Positions 1 through 15,000 of a stretch of 64,000 nucleotides of DNA are shown here, in pieces. The notes beneath the pieces are model-generated. The model ran no database searches. It had not been told where the DNA came from and worked only from the letters and a program-made list of their open reading frames with translations. The stretch comes from Arion vulgaris. Its lineage: Eukaryota > Mollusca > Gastropoda > Stylommatophora > Arionidae. The position numbers and the translations under genes are program-made. Location of the stretch: NCBI GenBank assembly GCA_020796225.1, contig CM036767.1, positions 29,359,253 through 29,423,252 on the forward strand. The letters run 5' to 3'. Within the stretch, counting starts at the first letter, position 1, and each line of letters begins with the position of its first letter.

Positions 1-339
1 TTATAGAAGAATGTGAAAAAAATTATAAAATATAACTCCCTGAGTGTATTAGATTGAATAAAGTGAACAAGGATATAAATTGACATCAACAGGATGAATG
101 GACAGGATGAGTGGCTGTATTTTCAACATCTAGAACCAATAATTTACGGACCAGATATTCCTAAAACACATAATAATAAATAAGAGTAATCACTGAAACA
201 TTGAAATGAATAGTTGAGCACTGGATTTGCTTTTCACACTTAAGATAGTCACTATGAACACAAATAGATCAATGTTCAACACAATATTTCTCCCCACATT
301 ATGCTATCAGTGCTAAACCTGGACACTGAAACCAAATGA

Positions 340-720
340 TAGAAGAAAACTAGTCATGACAAAGATGAAATGTCTGCGCAGAATGCTGGGAGTAACAAGA
401 AGAGACCGGTTGAGAAATGAAGACATCAAGAAAAAGTTGGTACAACATCAGTACTAGACTTCATCAAGAAACAACAAATTGAATGGTTCGGCCACACAAG
501 CAGACTACCAACAGACAGTGCACCTCAAAGAGCAATGTTGCTCAGATACAATGAATACAAAGCAAAAGGCAGGCAATGCAAAAACTGGAAAACAGAGACA
601 CTATTTATGGAGCGCACACTAGGGCTTGTTCTAGAAATTTCTTATTCTGACGCTGTGAAGCAAAACCAGGATTGGAGAAAAGATGAAAAGAAAGAAAGAA
701 AGATAGTCACTCTCGAAAAT
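340..720 (+). mobile_element. LINE 3' fragment (type K)
   Basis: The C-terminal tail of a non-LTR reverse transcriptase ORF, broken by frame changes: KMKCLRRMLGVTRRDRLRNE, then IKKQQIEWFGHTSRL, then RYNEYKAKGRQ. Related copies lie at 2205-2580, 2775, 23595, 31670, 35435 and 37750. It lies in the terminal FNIP intron. Confidence 0.7.
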
Positions 721-1076
721 GATGATGTTGACATATTCCAAATTCCTAAAATGGACATATTCAGAAAACCCATGTGTAAACTATTCAAGGAATTCCCAAC
801 TGTAGTATAGGAGTCAAAATCTGTCTAAGAGAAGCATGGCAGTCTTGGCTGCTAAACCATTTCTTGAGAAGAAGGACAAATTGACACAATCCTGCGTAGG
901 AATACTTGCTAGTCTTGAAAGGCAGATTTCACTACAGTCATCTCAAATGACAACCAATTACTGCTTTGCTGGAAAAGTTGAGGGAAAATCAAAAGACAGA
1001 TGCAATGTACAACACATAGTCTAATGCAAACTACATTTAAAAAAAATGCCAAAAAGATACACACACTTTCACTTAC

Positions 1077-1212
1077 AAATTCAGCACTCATCTTTAGTTT
1101 GAAATTCTCTACCACTGACTTAATGAGATCAGCAACTAGCTTTGAGGCAGTCCACATGGTGCAACCTGATGGCGATATGCCCATTACTTTACTGCTAGCA
1201 ACCTCTACAGTC
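1077..1212 (-). CDS. FNIP: FNIP exon 16 (last exon in window)
   Basis: Codes residues 915-960: [12 protein letters not shown], a [14 protein letters not shown] helix, ending LKMSAEF at a gtaagt donor in phase 0. The family continues with an LEDRLQELYFKS-type helix and about 60 residues. I read the minus strand down to base 1 and did not find them, so the final exon lies outside. Confidence 0.93.
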
Positions 1213-4200
1213 CTGAATAAAAAAAAAAATGGAGAAACACAGCTGTATAAGCAACAGTATTATATATTTACAATCTCGGCTCAATGGATTCATTAAAGAT
1301 TCTTCTTCTGCTTTGAACACTTCATATCGACCACTTGTTAACCAATCTGTGTGATTTGTATGTGATCTGAGCCTAAGAGCAATTGTATGTTGTGCCAGTT
1401 ATGCGTCTACAAGTAGGCCACCACAACCGCTTTCTGCGATGTTTTTTATTTACTAGAGTAGCTTCCCTAGGTCCTACATCATTCACCTCTTACGACATGC
1501 CTTGTAGGTCTCAGTGGTACTATTCTTAGCTTCCCTTGCGGGTCCTGGCACCACACGGGCGATTAAAGATTCATAAAGTCTGAATAAAATGCATATTGAC
1601 ATTGGGTGTACTGAGCCAAAAGGCATAAAATATCACAGCTTAATTGCTGCAAATTTCAGCACACGACACGCTTGTTGACTTAAATCCCAAAGAATGGTTT
1701 ATAAATGATTATTCTACAGTCAACGCACAAGTAAAGAAGGTTTCCAAGTATATTCATAGTATAATTTTAATAACAATAAACACTCCCTCTGAAGTAGGAG
1801 AAGGCATGCGTTTATGGTGGGGGACAGTGACTAAAATGAAAGCAGGCATTCAAGAAAAAATAGTCAAGAAACACCACACAAGTCGCAATGACTACACATG
1901 AATGCATAGCAGGCAAATGGAAGAAGAAGAAGAATTAAACACTTCAATACAAGAGACAGCAGACATGTCTGTAATTCTACATAACTCTTGTCAGAAATAA
2001 ACTTACCAGTTGTCTGTATCTGCTATCACACACACAGCTTCATCAATTGGTTCATCTAACACTGAATGCTGTAGATATGGAGATAAATATTATTAAATAA
2101 ACCATCATGGTCATTGACTATTTACATGGTAAACTCCAGGTTTGATGGGAAATTTGATAATTTATTGAAAATTTTACACCATTCTATGAGTCTTGTGTTT
2201 ATTCTTCTTCTTTTGTCGTGACACTGTTACCGGGTTGTTGCCCAGTGTAGTGGTTTTTTGTTTTTGTCCTGTGCTGCTTTAGTGGCTTAGGTGATAATTA
2301 TTTTTGCTTTTTGATAGGATTCTGCTGTGCCATCTATCAATAGTTTTGGTGGTTTTCCTCTCAACTTCTTTCCTGATGTTCTATTGTAAAAGACTCTGTA
2401 CACAGTGGAGTTTGGTTGTATTCTTAGTGACAAAACCAGTCAGTGAAATTTTTGAGTGCCTTAACAATGGGACTAGCTGGTAGGTTATATCATTTGCTTT
2501 TTGCACTATTGTCTCTATCTCTCTGTCTAGTCTTCCATCTTCTGTGAAAATGCTTCCTAAGTATTTGAATTCGTGCACTTGGTTGATTGTAGTTATTTAT
2601 TGATGAAAAGTGTCATATCTACAAATATTCCTTTGTGATAAATTTACTGTGTGACATAATATAACCTTGTTTTCATATGCTGCGCTGTTTTTAAAAGGAA
2701 TTTGTCTCAATTTAATTATACTGTAGTGCAAGGGTCACACAGATGACATCCAACACAGATGCAACAAAACCAATCAAATGGCGGCAATATTAAAATGCAA
2801 ACATGTCACCATGAAGAAAAAAAGAGCAATGTTCATCACAATATTGCTCCGATACAATGGGTACATAGCAAAAGGCCGGCATCAGAAAAGGTGGACCTCA
2901 GAGATAACAGAGGCGATGAAAGACACTATTTATGATGCGCACACAAGGGCTCATTCTAGAAATCTCTTCTTATCCTGACACTTTGAGGCAAAATAGGATT
3001 GAAGAAAAGAAAAAGAAAGAAAGCAATTGTCACGTTACGTGCAAAGCATGCTTTCCGAGAATTTCCACTTCAGCTAATCATATTTATACTAGAGTTGAGA
3101 CTGACTATTTACTACAAATCTATTTCAAGCTATATCAATATTAACTCTTTCCACGCCCATTTATTTCCTCAATTTTTAAGCAGTTAATTCAAGGAAGTAA
3201 AAAAAAAAAAAAAAAAAAATTACGATCCCAACTACTTATCAATAAATAAACATATATATATTATTATATACTAAATTTAAGTAAACTGGACAACCTAACA
3301 GAATAACAAGGTTAAAAAGTACTATAAGTAAAACAGAAGAAGTAAAACTAGAAAGACTTCTTATAAGGAAGCAACTCTATGGCGCAGTGTGCGGCTTAAA
3401 GCGTGCAACAGACTTCCGCCATGGCGCAGTGTGCGGCTTAAAGCGTGGAAAGAGTTAATCAATGGTCCAACTTTATTAAAAACATTTATATCTAAAAGTT
3501 CTCAATTTTTTATGTCAGCATTTCCCAGTTTTTAGTAAGGGTTTTCCAGTTTTTAGTAAGGGTTTTCCAGTTTTTAGTAAGGGTTTTCCAGTTTTTAGTA
3601 AGGGTTTTCCCATTTTTAGTAAGGGTTTTCCAGTTTTTAGTTAGTATTTTTAAAAACGTATAACATATGCATAATATCTAAGCTGTGGTCACTTAAAAAA
3701 AATACTCACTCTGACTGACATTTGAAGATCATTGAGCAAACGAGATTTGAAGTTTGTATCGGAAGTTCCATGGAGGACAAAATCTGACATGTAGTGATCA
3801 TTGTAATCTGCCAGTAATGAGTGACCAAAGTTTCGGTCAAAATCTTGGACATGCCATTGTCCAGATCCTGTCACTGGACTGTGTATGTGGATAGATTAAT
3901 AGAAGTGTGCAATAAAATAAGTTACACAACTTATATACATGCAATTAAAAATTCAAACACTTAAGTAAACAGTCATACAGTAAATATGTAGGCCTATATA
4001 TCCAGAGACTAGTTGGTAAGGTTGTGACAGAAAGATACAAAAAAAAACTGAGTTTGGATATTAAGAAAAAGGAAGTTATGATCATATTCAAAAAGCAGAC
4101 TATGACAAAATGCACCATCACAGTAAATGGGACTGAGCTAAGACAAGAACAGCAATTTAAATACCTCAAGTCCTGATAACATCAAATGGTAGATGCAGAT

Positions 4201-6037
4201 CAGAAGAAAGAGCAGAATAGGGCAGGCAAAAGCAACGTTCCAGAAAATTAGAAGCATTATATGCAAGACTTCATTGTCAACTGAGATCAGAATAAGAGTT
4301 ATACAGTGCTACATAGAACTAATACTGACATACATTTGTATGATACATTTGCATGACTCATGCAACAATGGCAACAAACAAACAGATCGAAAAATCTCTG
4401 AGGGCCACAGAGATATGGTTTTACAGAACAATGATGAGAATCCCATGGACTGCTAAAATGTCTTGTGGAGGTGTTGAATGAGATCAAGATACAGAAAAAG
4501 CTTATCATCAATATAAGAAAGAGGCAGTCATCATTTTTCGGACATGTGATGAGAAAGGGAGGTTTAGAGCACATTTTAACAACCAGTAAAATTGAGGCAG
4601 AGGGAGACGAGGCAGAGGAAGACAAAGAGAGAAAACCTTAGACAGCGTGACATCATGGCATGGTAAAGCATCAACATCTGGTTATTGGTTACTAAACTGA
4701 CGTCATTGCACTCGGGCAGACCCATAGGTGCTCAGTCTCCCCCAACAGATATTAAAGAGTATGCATACTGATGGTTCCCGTGACTCGCTGATTAAACACA
4801 CCTCTCACCCTGCCTCTCAGACATCCAGTTCGACTTGTACAACTGGTAACTTCAAACTGCCTAAATCGCTTGATCGATTCAACATCGATTGCAACTGTTG
4901 GGTTACTGATACAATAATACTTTACTAAGTCATTCTTCTTCTATCCTTCTCGTACAATGTAGAGAATCCCACACAATCATATCAGCACATCTCTCTACTG
5001 GTCCAGTTTAAGTCCAAGCTTCGGTAGTTCAGGAACTTCCATTATGTTGTCCTTCCATTGCAATCTGTGTCTTCCTGGAAGTTTAAATTCCTGATGTTTT
5101 GTCTTCCTAGCTCATCATGACAATCTGTCCGCTTTCCTTCTGGTTTAGCAAACCATCATAATTTGAACTGTTTCACTCAGATTTGTATGGATTGATGGTT
5201 TTAAACCATGTCTCTTCTTATTACTGAAACAGCTTTCCTGACATATCTCATTTCTGAAGTTTAAAGTTGACCCCTGTCAGCTGTTGTCATGGCACATGAA
5301 ACATATCCATATGTTAAAACTGACCCACATGTGAATAAGTATACAGTCATTTATTTCTTTTTTAGATAAATTTTCTGTAACTGAGAAATCTACAATTATT
5401 TGCTTGGAATAGTCTCCCTTCTGCAGCTCTTCAGATAGCAAACACTTTGATGTATCTTTTATGGTCTATTGATTGATTTGATAGAACCATCATTTCACTT
5501 TGGTGAGTAACCATGTGTGCTCCAAGCTTTTTCTTTCATAGCAAGGTTTTATTCTATACAGAAAGATTTATAGTCTATAGTAGCTCAATTTTTCATGTTT
5601 CTCCTAGTTCATAGTTATTTATTGACGACGTGTGAAGTCAGAAAAATGATTTCCAGGAATTTCAACTTGAGCTAAAAGATATTATATTACAGAAGCCACA
5701 GAGATGTGGTTTTACAGAAGAATGTTGAGAATTCCATGGACAGCAAAGAAAACAAACGTGGAGGTTTTAAATCAGGCCTGCACACAAAGAAACCTTTTCA
5801 AAAGAATAAGAATCCGACAATCAAGGTTCTTCGGGCATATAATGCGAAGAGAAGGTTTAGAACATTTGGTGACTACAGGTAAAATTCAGGGAAGGAGAGA
5901 TCGTGGAAGACAGAGGGAGAAGATGTTGGATGGCCTGACATCATGGTTCGACAAAATATCGACGTCAGAACTGATTACATGCACCAAGCAAAGAGAGTTG
6001 TGGAGAGACATGATCGCCTACGCCGGCAGGCATGGCA

Positions 6038-6079
<42 letters not shown>

Positions 6080-9000
6080 TAACCACAGCCACAAACATTA
6101 ATAAAAGAACAACAAAAACCTACTCTGGTATTCTGATTTCTTTACAGTGAAATGTAGGATCAAATGTTTCATAATCTATGCTGCCTGTAGAGGATAAATG
6201 CGCGTCTATTTAACTCTGTAGGCATAGACCTAATGAAATAAAGTTCATTGGTATCATTTACTAACAGATTCAAAAAAAGGAACATCATTTGAAAAAAATC
6301 AAGAAAGCAAGTCAAACTTTTGCAACGCTCAACAAAATATGGAAAGCCAAATAATTAAATTTAAAAATAAAACTTAAAATATATAGAAGTAGCATCTGTA
6401 GAGTGTTACTATAAGTAATGAGTGCTAAAATAATGACTCCCAACATCAATTTCAAGTTGGATACATCTTCTTCTTCTTTCATCTGCTGTGAATTCGAGCG
6501 TTAGCCATGACACCTGGTATGGAACTTCTAACTGATTTTTGTGTGAAAGTCTGCTTTACCATTTGACTGGTGTCCCTCGCCATGCAGACACCATGTCTTT
6601 CTCAAACGCTCGTTATCCAAGTATATACAAGCACAATAAGCTTATAGCATGTGTTTGTGCAGACACTGTTCGAACGAACCCTACCTGATTGTTTCTGTGT
6701 TTAGTTATAACGAGCGTTTGAGAAAGACACTCCCCGTGAGTCATTTTTTAGAATGGCTCATTGGTTGTGTTTGTAAAAACGCTCGTGTTGCTAGGTTAGG
6801 CGATTGGTGTCGTAAAGACTAGGGTAAGTGGTTCGAGTCCCGTGTTTGTCTATTTGTTTTTCGGAAGCTCTTAATACTTGTACCGTTTATTTGTTGAAAC
6901 AATAGAAAGGTGGTAGAACAGCAACATTGGAAATTTATTGTGGAAGCATTATGTATCAAACGGAACACGAAGAGGATCTCGACAGCCTAACAGAAATAGT
7001 ATAGAAACACATAAGAAAATAACTGATCTTATTATTAATGACACTATACAATTATATTTCCATTTTCTCAAGTCATTATTGTTACACAATGGATGTGTCA
7101 AGTAGTTAATTACAAAAATATTTCTTCCTCTTCTTCATTTAAGTTTGTGATCATGATAGATCTTCAGACTTGTTGTGCAATGTTCATTGCTGCTTCTTTG
7201 TTTAGAAATCATGGTAGCAACTAAAGCGATGGCCTGTCTTGAGTCAAAGACTTTGGAGTTACAACCCAGTAGTCGTGGAGGCAGAAGTTGAGGTGTTAAT
7301 TTAGGAGAACTTGTCTGAGGACGATGTAACCGTTGACACAGATAGGTCAGTGGTTCAACATGTGTGAAGCTCGTGGGCTTTCACTGCTCAAGTCAGAAGA
7401 GGTGTTGTGAAGGAAGATAGTGGTGGTTTTGCCAACACTATAAGCAGTCTCACAATGGAAACCATGGCAGTAACTAAAGCGATGATCTAGCTGCAGTCAC
7501 AGACTTTTATCGATGCATATGTTCTCAGTGACTTAATGAGTATGCTCAGGAAAATTGAAACAGGCTGGGCTCAGAGACAATAGTTGGAGTTGCTGAAAAG
7601 GTCTAGGCTGACAAAAATCAGTTTTATTTTTGTGCCAGGGCATGCAGATGTAAGTGTACTTGAACGTGCAGATAGGCTCGTAGGTATGACCGCTGTAACA
7701 AGTGAGCGAGCAATGGACAAGGCTGATATTCGAAATTCCATGACAGAGAAAAGCCATGTAAATGATTCAAGTAATAGTGGTGAATCTACAACCCTAAACA
7801 GACTACATAAATTCCAAGTCAAATGTGGTGTAGCTAAAAAAAAGCACTATATTGGTAGTCAAAGAAGAATAGTAAACCGACAAAGAACCGGTTTCATTAG
7901 TCGCCACATGCTGAGAGACAAACTGAGGAGGAGATTGGAGCACTTGTGAACTAATTGGTTCGATGTGTAGTAATGATGATTCGATGACTAAACTAAAACT
8001 AAAGCTTCTATGTTTGATCTACAGACCCATATTCTCTGCTTCTACTCTGCAACCTACAACCAGATCTATTATTGTGAATCATCCTCATAATATTTGAATC
8101 GCAGCCCCTAACCATTTGGTTTGCTGCCCCTAAACATTTGGTTTGTAGAGTTAATGGCTGCTTGGTTGGATTCTTTTGATGCAAGAGGCCAGGTCCAGCC
8201 ACTTACTAGTTGTAGCTGATATAGTGATGTCTTAAAACCTATTTTGATTGTTGCATAGCTGAATTTCTTTAGTTGGGTGTATGCACTTATTTTTCTCGCT
8301 ATCTGTGTAGCTGACCCACTCTGTCTTTGACAGCAAGTGTTTAAAACTATTTTAATGTAGAATATGTGGAATGTGAGCGTGGGGAGGGTTTAGCACACTT
8401 TTTCTAATTCTTTGTGTGCTTATGTCTCATTCTTCCATCATATGACTTTGAAAATACAGTAAAACATTTGCCAATTGACTGTCTGTAAAGATGAAAAAGG
8501 GCATATACATCCATATAATTAGACTCAAGGTTAAATATTTTCAGCTAGGATGTGAATTTTTTCAGACAGCAATGGCTCTCAGGTTAATCCTGCCTTAACC
8601 CAAAGGGACTGCTGCGCCGATATATTGGTTCAGAGTAATGCTCATGATGTTGCAAAATCGATATATCGGCTTTTGGATATATGTTGACAAAAATGAATAT
8701 ATCTTCACAACCCCTTTACTGAAGTTTAAAAAATCTTCAGAAACGGAAAGTGCTTATATGTAGGTACATGTCTACCTCCTTTTAACAAAGATTTGAAAGC
8801 GTGAAAGCCTGTATTATTGTATTGAGGCCGAGTCATTTTTAAAAAACGATAATGTTTCTGACATTTGCCAACCTTGTTTCATAAAGACCAAAATGAGTTT
8901 TTACAGTGCAATTTTGAGTATTACTAGATCAAATTATAACTTGTGATAGAAGTGAAGAAGATTTCACTGTTGGTAATAAAATTTGATTGTTTATGGAATG

Positions 9001-12000
9001 CAGTATCGATAGTTGTAATTCTAAGTCTAATGTAATAATTGCATCTAAAGAATGGGCGTTGCACATACCATTTGTTGACATGTCTGCACTAAAAAGTGAA
9101 TATTATAAAAACTACTGAACCTAATTAGATGAAACTTACAGAATATGTTCGCCCGTGGATTATCTTCATTTAACTGCTACTTTTGGAAACATCAATGAAT
9201 ATTAAGATGTAATACAAATCCGAGAGTATAAATATTTGAAATGATTTTTGTTTTTCAAAATAGTCATGCTACAATAATCAAATTTCCTAAACGTATATGA
9301 CCTGATGTAAACTATTATTATATTAATGTATTCCACATCCAATTAGCAACAATTTAATATATAATATGTCATACTTTAGAGAAACAGTACTAGAGTTATC
9401 AAGATTTAAACTACCCTTTATTGAATGTTAAATTTGAATTGCAAAGAAATCGTCCAGAGGTCAAAATAATAGAGCAAAAGTATCAGAAAAACACTGGGTA
9501 AAGGTGGCCAGCAAGATGTTGACTACCACATCAATTGTGTGCTGATGGTCAAAGAAAAGTATGGGCTTAACACCATGTTATTGAATTATATCACACGGTA
9601 TGGAAAGATGTTTGTTACTTTAGTTTATACTTGTACATTTTGTTCAATGTTTTTGAATTTGGAAAAATTATAATAAAAAAAAGGTACAGCAAAGTTCTAC
9701 CTGATTTTAGCCAGTGAGATAGATCTTTCTGGAGGGGTTCTGGAATCTTGACTGGTTTGTTTTGGAAGATAAAGCTTGTTTATGGAATCTATTCCTATCT
9801 TATTCTCAGAAGGAAGCAAGGCTGGCGATCCCACAGAGATCATCCTTCTCTTACCAGCGACATTAAGTTCATTAAAGTCTTCGCCTAATTGCTGTGTCAG
9901 TCTTGATTTAAATTTTCCTTCCGAAGAGGATTGTGATTTGGAGACTGATTCAGCTCCAGCGTTGAATCCTTCTCCAATACACTTTGTATTAGGTAATTCT
10001 CTATTAGCTAGACAACTTTGTTCCATCTGAAAGTTAAGTACCTTCCCAGAGGTTACACTGCAGGGAGAAGTAGAGTCTGGAACATAAATGTAGAGTTCAC
10101 TCATACCCATACAGTCAACAGCTGGAGAAGTGGAAGAGATTCCTTGAACAAGGGACTTATATGATGAATCATTACTATTTGACAAGACTTTTGCTTCACT
10201 TAAGTGGTTAGATTTATATGAGTCACTATTTATAGGGCTCAGCTTTTGATGAGTTTGACACAAGATATTATTAGTTTCATAAGACACTGTGTTTATTGTA
10301 TCACATTTGCAGATCTCTGACACAGATTCCCTTACGAATGGAATATTATTTGTACATGTTGAATTCAATACCTCCAACTCTTGTTTGCAGCCACTTTCAG
10401 AATGAGTACAACTATAACCACCATCACTTATTTCCAAATGAGCATAGTTCTGACGATGAACAGTGGATTCCATCATAAATGATGTAACTGGTTCATTAGA
10501 GTGCTTCAAGTAATCACTTCCCTTTTCTTCTGTTTGTGGATGAAACAGTTGTGATTGTTTGCATTGACTGTTCCCTTCACTGACTTTATTGTTTGCAAAT
10601 CCATTCACACTTTGAATATTAGAACTGTTTTTTTTATCTAAAGTACTGTCATTTTCTGTAGCTGTGGAGCTACCTTCTAGTCCATCCAGTGTGTTTTCAA
10701 CTGGTGACAATGATGACTCAAAATGGGTGTCATTAATGATATTGCTTAGGCACTGAATGTCAGTATTTTCCTGCACTTCACTGCAGCGTATAAAGTAGCT
10801 TAGAATATACAGGAACCGCTTCACAATTTCAGCTTTTTTCCCAATCACAACAGTGCGGGATATTTTCCGTGGAAAACCTATGGCTCCAATCAGATCACTG
10901 GGGAAAATAGCATTGAAAACACAACTGTTAATTATGAGATTTATGAAGAAAAATATATGAACAATGTATTAAACAACAAGATAACCAACTTATTGTTGAT
11001 AATGAGGAGACAATGGTTGGAGTCACTGAAGAGGTTGACAAAAATCAGTTTTATTTTTGTGCCATGACATGCAGGTGTAAGGGGAAATGGATGCATTAAA
11101 AGGCTTGCAGGTATGGCTACTGTAAAAATGCGGGCAAGCAAGGGACCAGAATGATATTCTGAATTCCCTAAGTGAGAGAGGACATGTAAATGATTCGAGC
11201 AATAGTGGTGAATCTATAACCCTAACCAGACTGCAAGAATATTAAGTCAAATGTGGTGTAGCTTTACAAGAGTTTTAAAGGGTTAAAAAGCCAAAGGATT
11301 GACTTCATTGCACTGGGTTTTACCCAATATGGCTTGGTCCCTCTTTCAGAAATGGCCATCTGTAGTCTGATTTAATGGCTTACCATCTGATTTAAGTAAT
11401 CATAGTGAATCTACAACCCTAACCAACCTGCAAGAACACCAAGTAAATGTGGTGTAGCTAGACAAGAGCACAATACTGGTAGCCAAAGAAGAATAGTAAA
11501 CCAACAAAGAACTGGTGTTGTTAGCTGCACATGCTGAGAGACATCCTGAGGAGGAGATCGGAGCACTTATGGACTAATTGGTTTGATGTGCAGCGATAAT
11601 GATATGACGACTAAACTAAAGTAATTCCACCTCTGAGATACTGCAGACAGTTCTTCCATCATTTGTCTCCAATGATTGATTGACTTACTGGTAGGACTAT
11701 TATCGTTGCAATTCAGTGAGTAACCATGTGTGATCCGATCTCTTTCTTACACAGGAAGATCTTAGCTGCAGTGTACGAACTCCGCAGCCATGGCGACCAT
11801 GTTGTACTTCATCTTCCATCTTTTGTTCTCTCTTCTGCTGCCCAAGTGAGAGCTGTTTTTCCTGTTTTAGCTGGATTCATTCACACAACATACAGAACCA
11901 TTTCCATCTCTTTTATTTTATGATTTGATTCATTGTATTTTGCTTTTTAGCTAGAATATTCTCAATGTGTGCAGGAATGAGTAGTGGAAGGTAGAAATTT

Positions 12001-15000
12001 TACTTAAACCTCATCAAATAAAGTCCTGTACTTACCCTAACTGTGCCCAAAGTGGGTTGTATGGATGACTTTTGGTTAGAGTATCAACCTGAGTAAATAA
12101 GAAAATGTATAAATGACTGAGATATTTGAAACATGAATACAAAAATGAATGTTTTTCCTCCCAGTTATATCTCTATCTTCTCCTTGCTATCTTGTCTTCT
12201 TCTTGAACGTTCCTATCGACCACTTGTCAACCTCTGTGTGATTTGTATGTGATCTGAGCCTAAGAACAATTGTACACTGTGCCAGTTATGCACCTACAAA
12301 TAGGCCAGCACATCCGATTTCTGTGCCGCTTTTTATTTACTAGGGTAGCATCCCTAGGGCCTACATCAGTCATCTCTCACGACGTATTGTAGGTCGCAGT
12401 GGTACTATTCTTTGCTTCTTTTGCAGGCTGGGCCACACAGGTGTATCTTGTCCTCAACTTTCCCCTCCAATATGGTTTTCAACAATGTTTCCTGTCCTAT
12501 AATGTGACCACAATACCTTATTTTTATAACTTTCATTTCTTTGAGTACTTCTCTTTTCCCTTCTAGTTGTTGAAGTATTTTATTATACATTTTCCGTTTC
12601 CTTCAATGTCATTTGCCAGACTTATCTGTATATTCACATTTCATAGACCTGCATTTTGTTTTCAAGCTGTTTGTTCTTTGTCCATTGTAACAATGATGCT
12701 CGTATGCAACACTTGATGACTTTCATTTTCTGTGTTTTTATTTGCATCAATGTTAACATCTTTTTAATGCTATTAGTTAGTCTTTCCTCTTGGGCCTGTG
12801 GGCGCGCATAGGGCAGAGGTCATAGCTCTCCATGTCTCGCGGTTTGTTGCTATCTGTTTTAGGTCTTTAATGTTTACTAGGCCCATCGTTGAGCCTTCTC
12901 TGGTGATGGTTCTACGCAGAGTCTCTCTTGGTCTTTCTCGTTTTCTTTTTCCCTCTGGTGTCCATATGAGGGATTGGTAAGGAGTCTTCTCTCATCCATT
13001 CTAAGTGTGTGGCCGATGTAGTTCCAGCGGCGCTTTCTTATAAAATTTGATACATTTTCTTGCTTGGTCTCTTGTCTTATTTGTGTATTCGGTCTGAAAT
13101 CTGACCATTTGAGGTTCAGTATTCTTCTAAGACATTTATTCTCAAAGTTATCTAATTTTCTTTCTAGAGCTTTTGTTGCTTTCCAACTCTCGCATCCATA
13201 AGTTAATACTGGAATCACACAAACGTTAAAGATCTTTAATTTTAAGTGCTTGCTGAGTGAATTGGACTTCCATATATTTGACAATTTGTTAAAAGCACTT
13301 GATGCCAATGCGATTCTGTATGGAATTTCTGGCGCTGTATCCCCGTAGATGTCATCATACTCCCTAGGTATGTAAAACTTTTGACTTTTTCAAGAGTGTA
13401 GTTTTTAGTTGGATATTTTCTGGACTGCTGGTAAGGTCAACAATTTTTGTTTTTGTGGTGTTGATTTGGAGACCAATTTGTCCTGAGATATTTTGGAGAA
13501 GGTTTGTTTTCATTTGAATATCTTGCTTGTACATATATTGTGGTAATTCCTGTCCTCTTGTTAAATTAATTAACTCCCATTTTATTTCCTCCACCTTCCA
13601 CTATTATAATTCCAAGATATACAAAAACTTGATATTTGTTTCAGCGTCTTAGCATAATCATTATTTTTTAACTGTTTCATTTTCTTTGTTTTGCTTAACA
13701 TATTCACCACCGAATTGAATAACATGCTGTGGCCATATTCATTTTTGTTCACATTTTCCTTCTTTGGCTGTATGTACAAATTAAACTGCAGTTTTTTCTA
13801 TTTTTAAATGGATTGTTATGAATTATATATTGTTTTGTAGATAAATAAATGGCCTATTATCAAATAAGAAAAGAATGATGTAGATTGCTGTACTATTTAA
13901 AAAAATAATGGAACATGATTTACAGACAAAAATACTTCAAAATAGTGGTTTAAAATTCAACTAATTATCAAATTTTGATTTTATTTGACATTAAATGACT
14001 TTCTTACAAGGATAATCACATAGTAAATCCAATACCAAGGTTGGAAAAGTTCTATAAAATGCAGACTAATTAGTATTTATATTATTAGTAAAGTGTTTGC
14101 ATATGCACACCACTTCGTGTAAATACATTGAAAGATCTGAATAAGTTAAAACCGTATGTTTTTTGCTGGAATAAAGTGACTATTACATGTTTCACTATCA
14201 GTCAGTTGAAGCAACTATTCTATCTCTTGAGTTTTAATATATCCTGCATTATGGATATTTTTTTTTACTAAGATCTATGTATTCATTGCAAAAGTTGTAG
14301 TATCCAATATGTCAACTATCAATAGCGTTTGCATTTTAACTACTACTACCACTACTGTTATTTGAGTCATCATCAAATAACTTGTCCTGAGCAGAGCTTT
14401 ACCACCTCAACAGTACTCGGGAATTTCTCTCTCATAGGCCAGATGTCCTGCCTCTGCAGCAGTCATGTTCAAACCAACAGTTACTTCCTGAATCCATCTT
14501 CTCAGTGGTCTTCCTCTTCTTCTCTTTGTCGGTATTTCTCCTTCCATGATGGTGTTCTTCCTCACTTCATATCTTTTTATATGTCCAAAATATCTCAATT
14601 TTCTTTCTTATTTGTAGCATCAGCTAGTTTTCTTTGATTTTGAGTTCTTTCTGGATAGATCTATTTGTTCTCTTCTCTGTCCATGATATATTTTAGTACT
14701 ATCTAAATAACAAATTCAAAATTCAATCTATGTTGTTTTAGCTTTGTACATTATTGATAGACCTGTCAACACTGTCAGCTACACTGAGATCAGGCATCTT
14801 TAAAAAAATAGTCCTGTTGCTCCAGGTGTGGATCAAACAAAGTACTTTTAGAATGAGAGATGATCACCTTACGTTCAAGTCACAGAAAACCCAAGGACGA
14901 GCAAATAACAATTGAATTTAATACTTAACAATCATTACTTGTATGAGAAAAACCAGATCATAAGTTGATAATTATTATTAAATTAAAAATATCTTTTCAT

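Noticed and set aside
909..1076. Extension of the FNIP coding frame beyond exon 16
   Set aside because: The frame stays open past the gtaagt donor but loses all similarity to the family; the consensus donor and phase 0 fit an intron better.
6760..6850. Functional tRNA gene
   Set aside because: The T-arm has a good B-box but only partial stem pairing, and no acceptor stem is seen.
8596..8660. Another TTAA element starting TTAACCCAAAGGG
   Set aside because: No matching right end within several kb and the terminal sequence differs from the family.
9776..10478. Plus-strand frames over FNIP exon 13
   Set aside because: Antisense shadows of the long coding exon.
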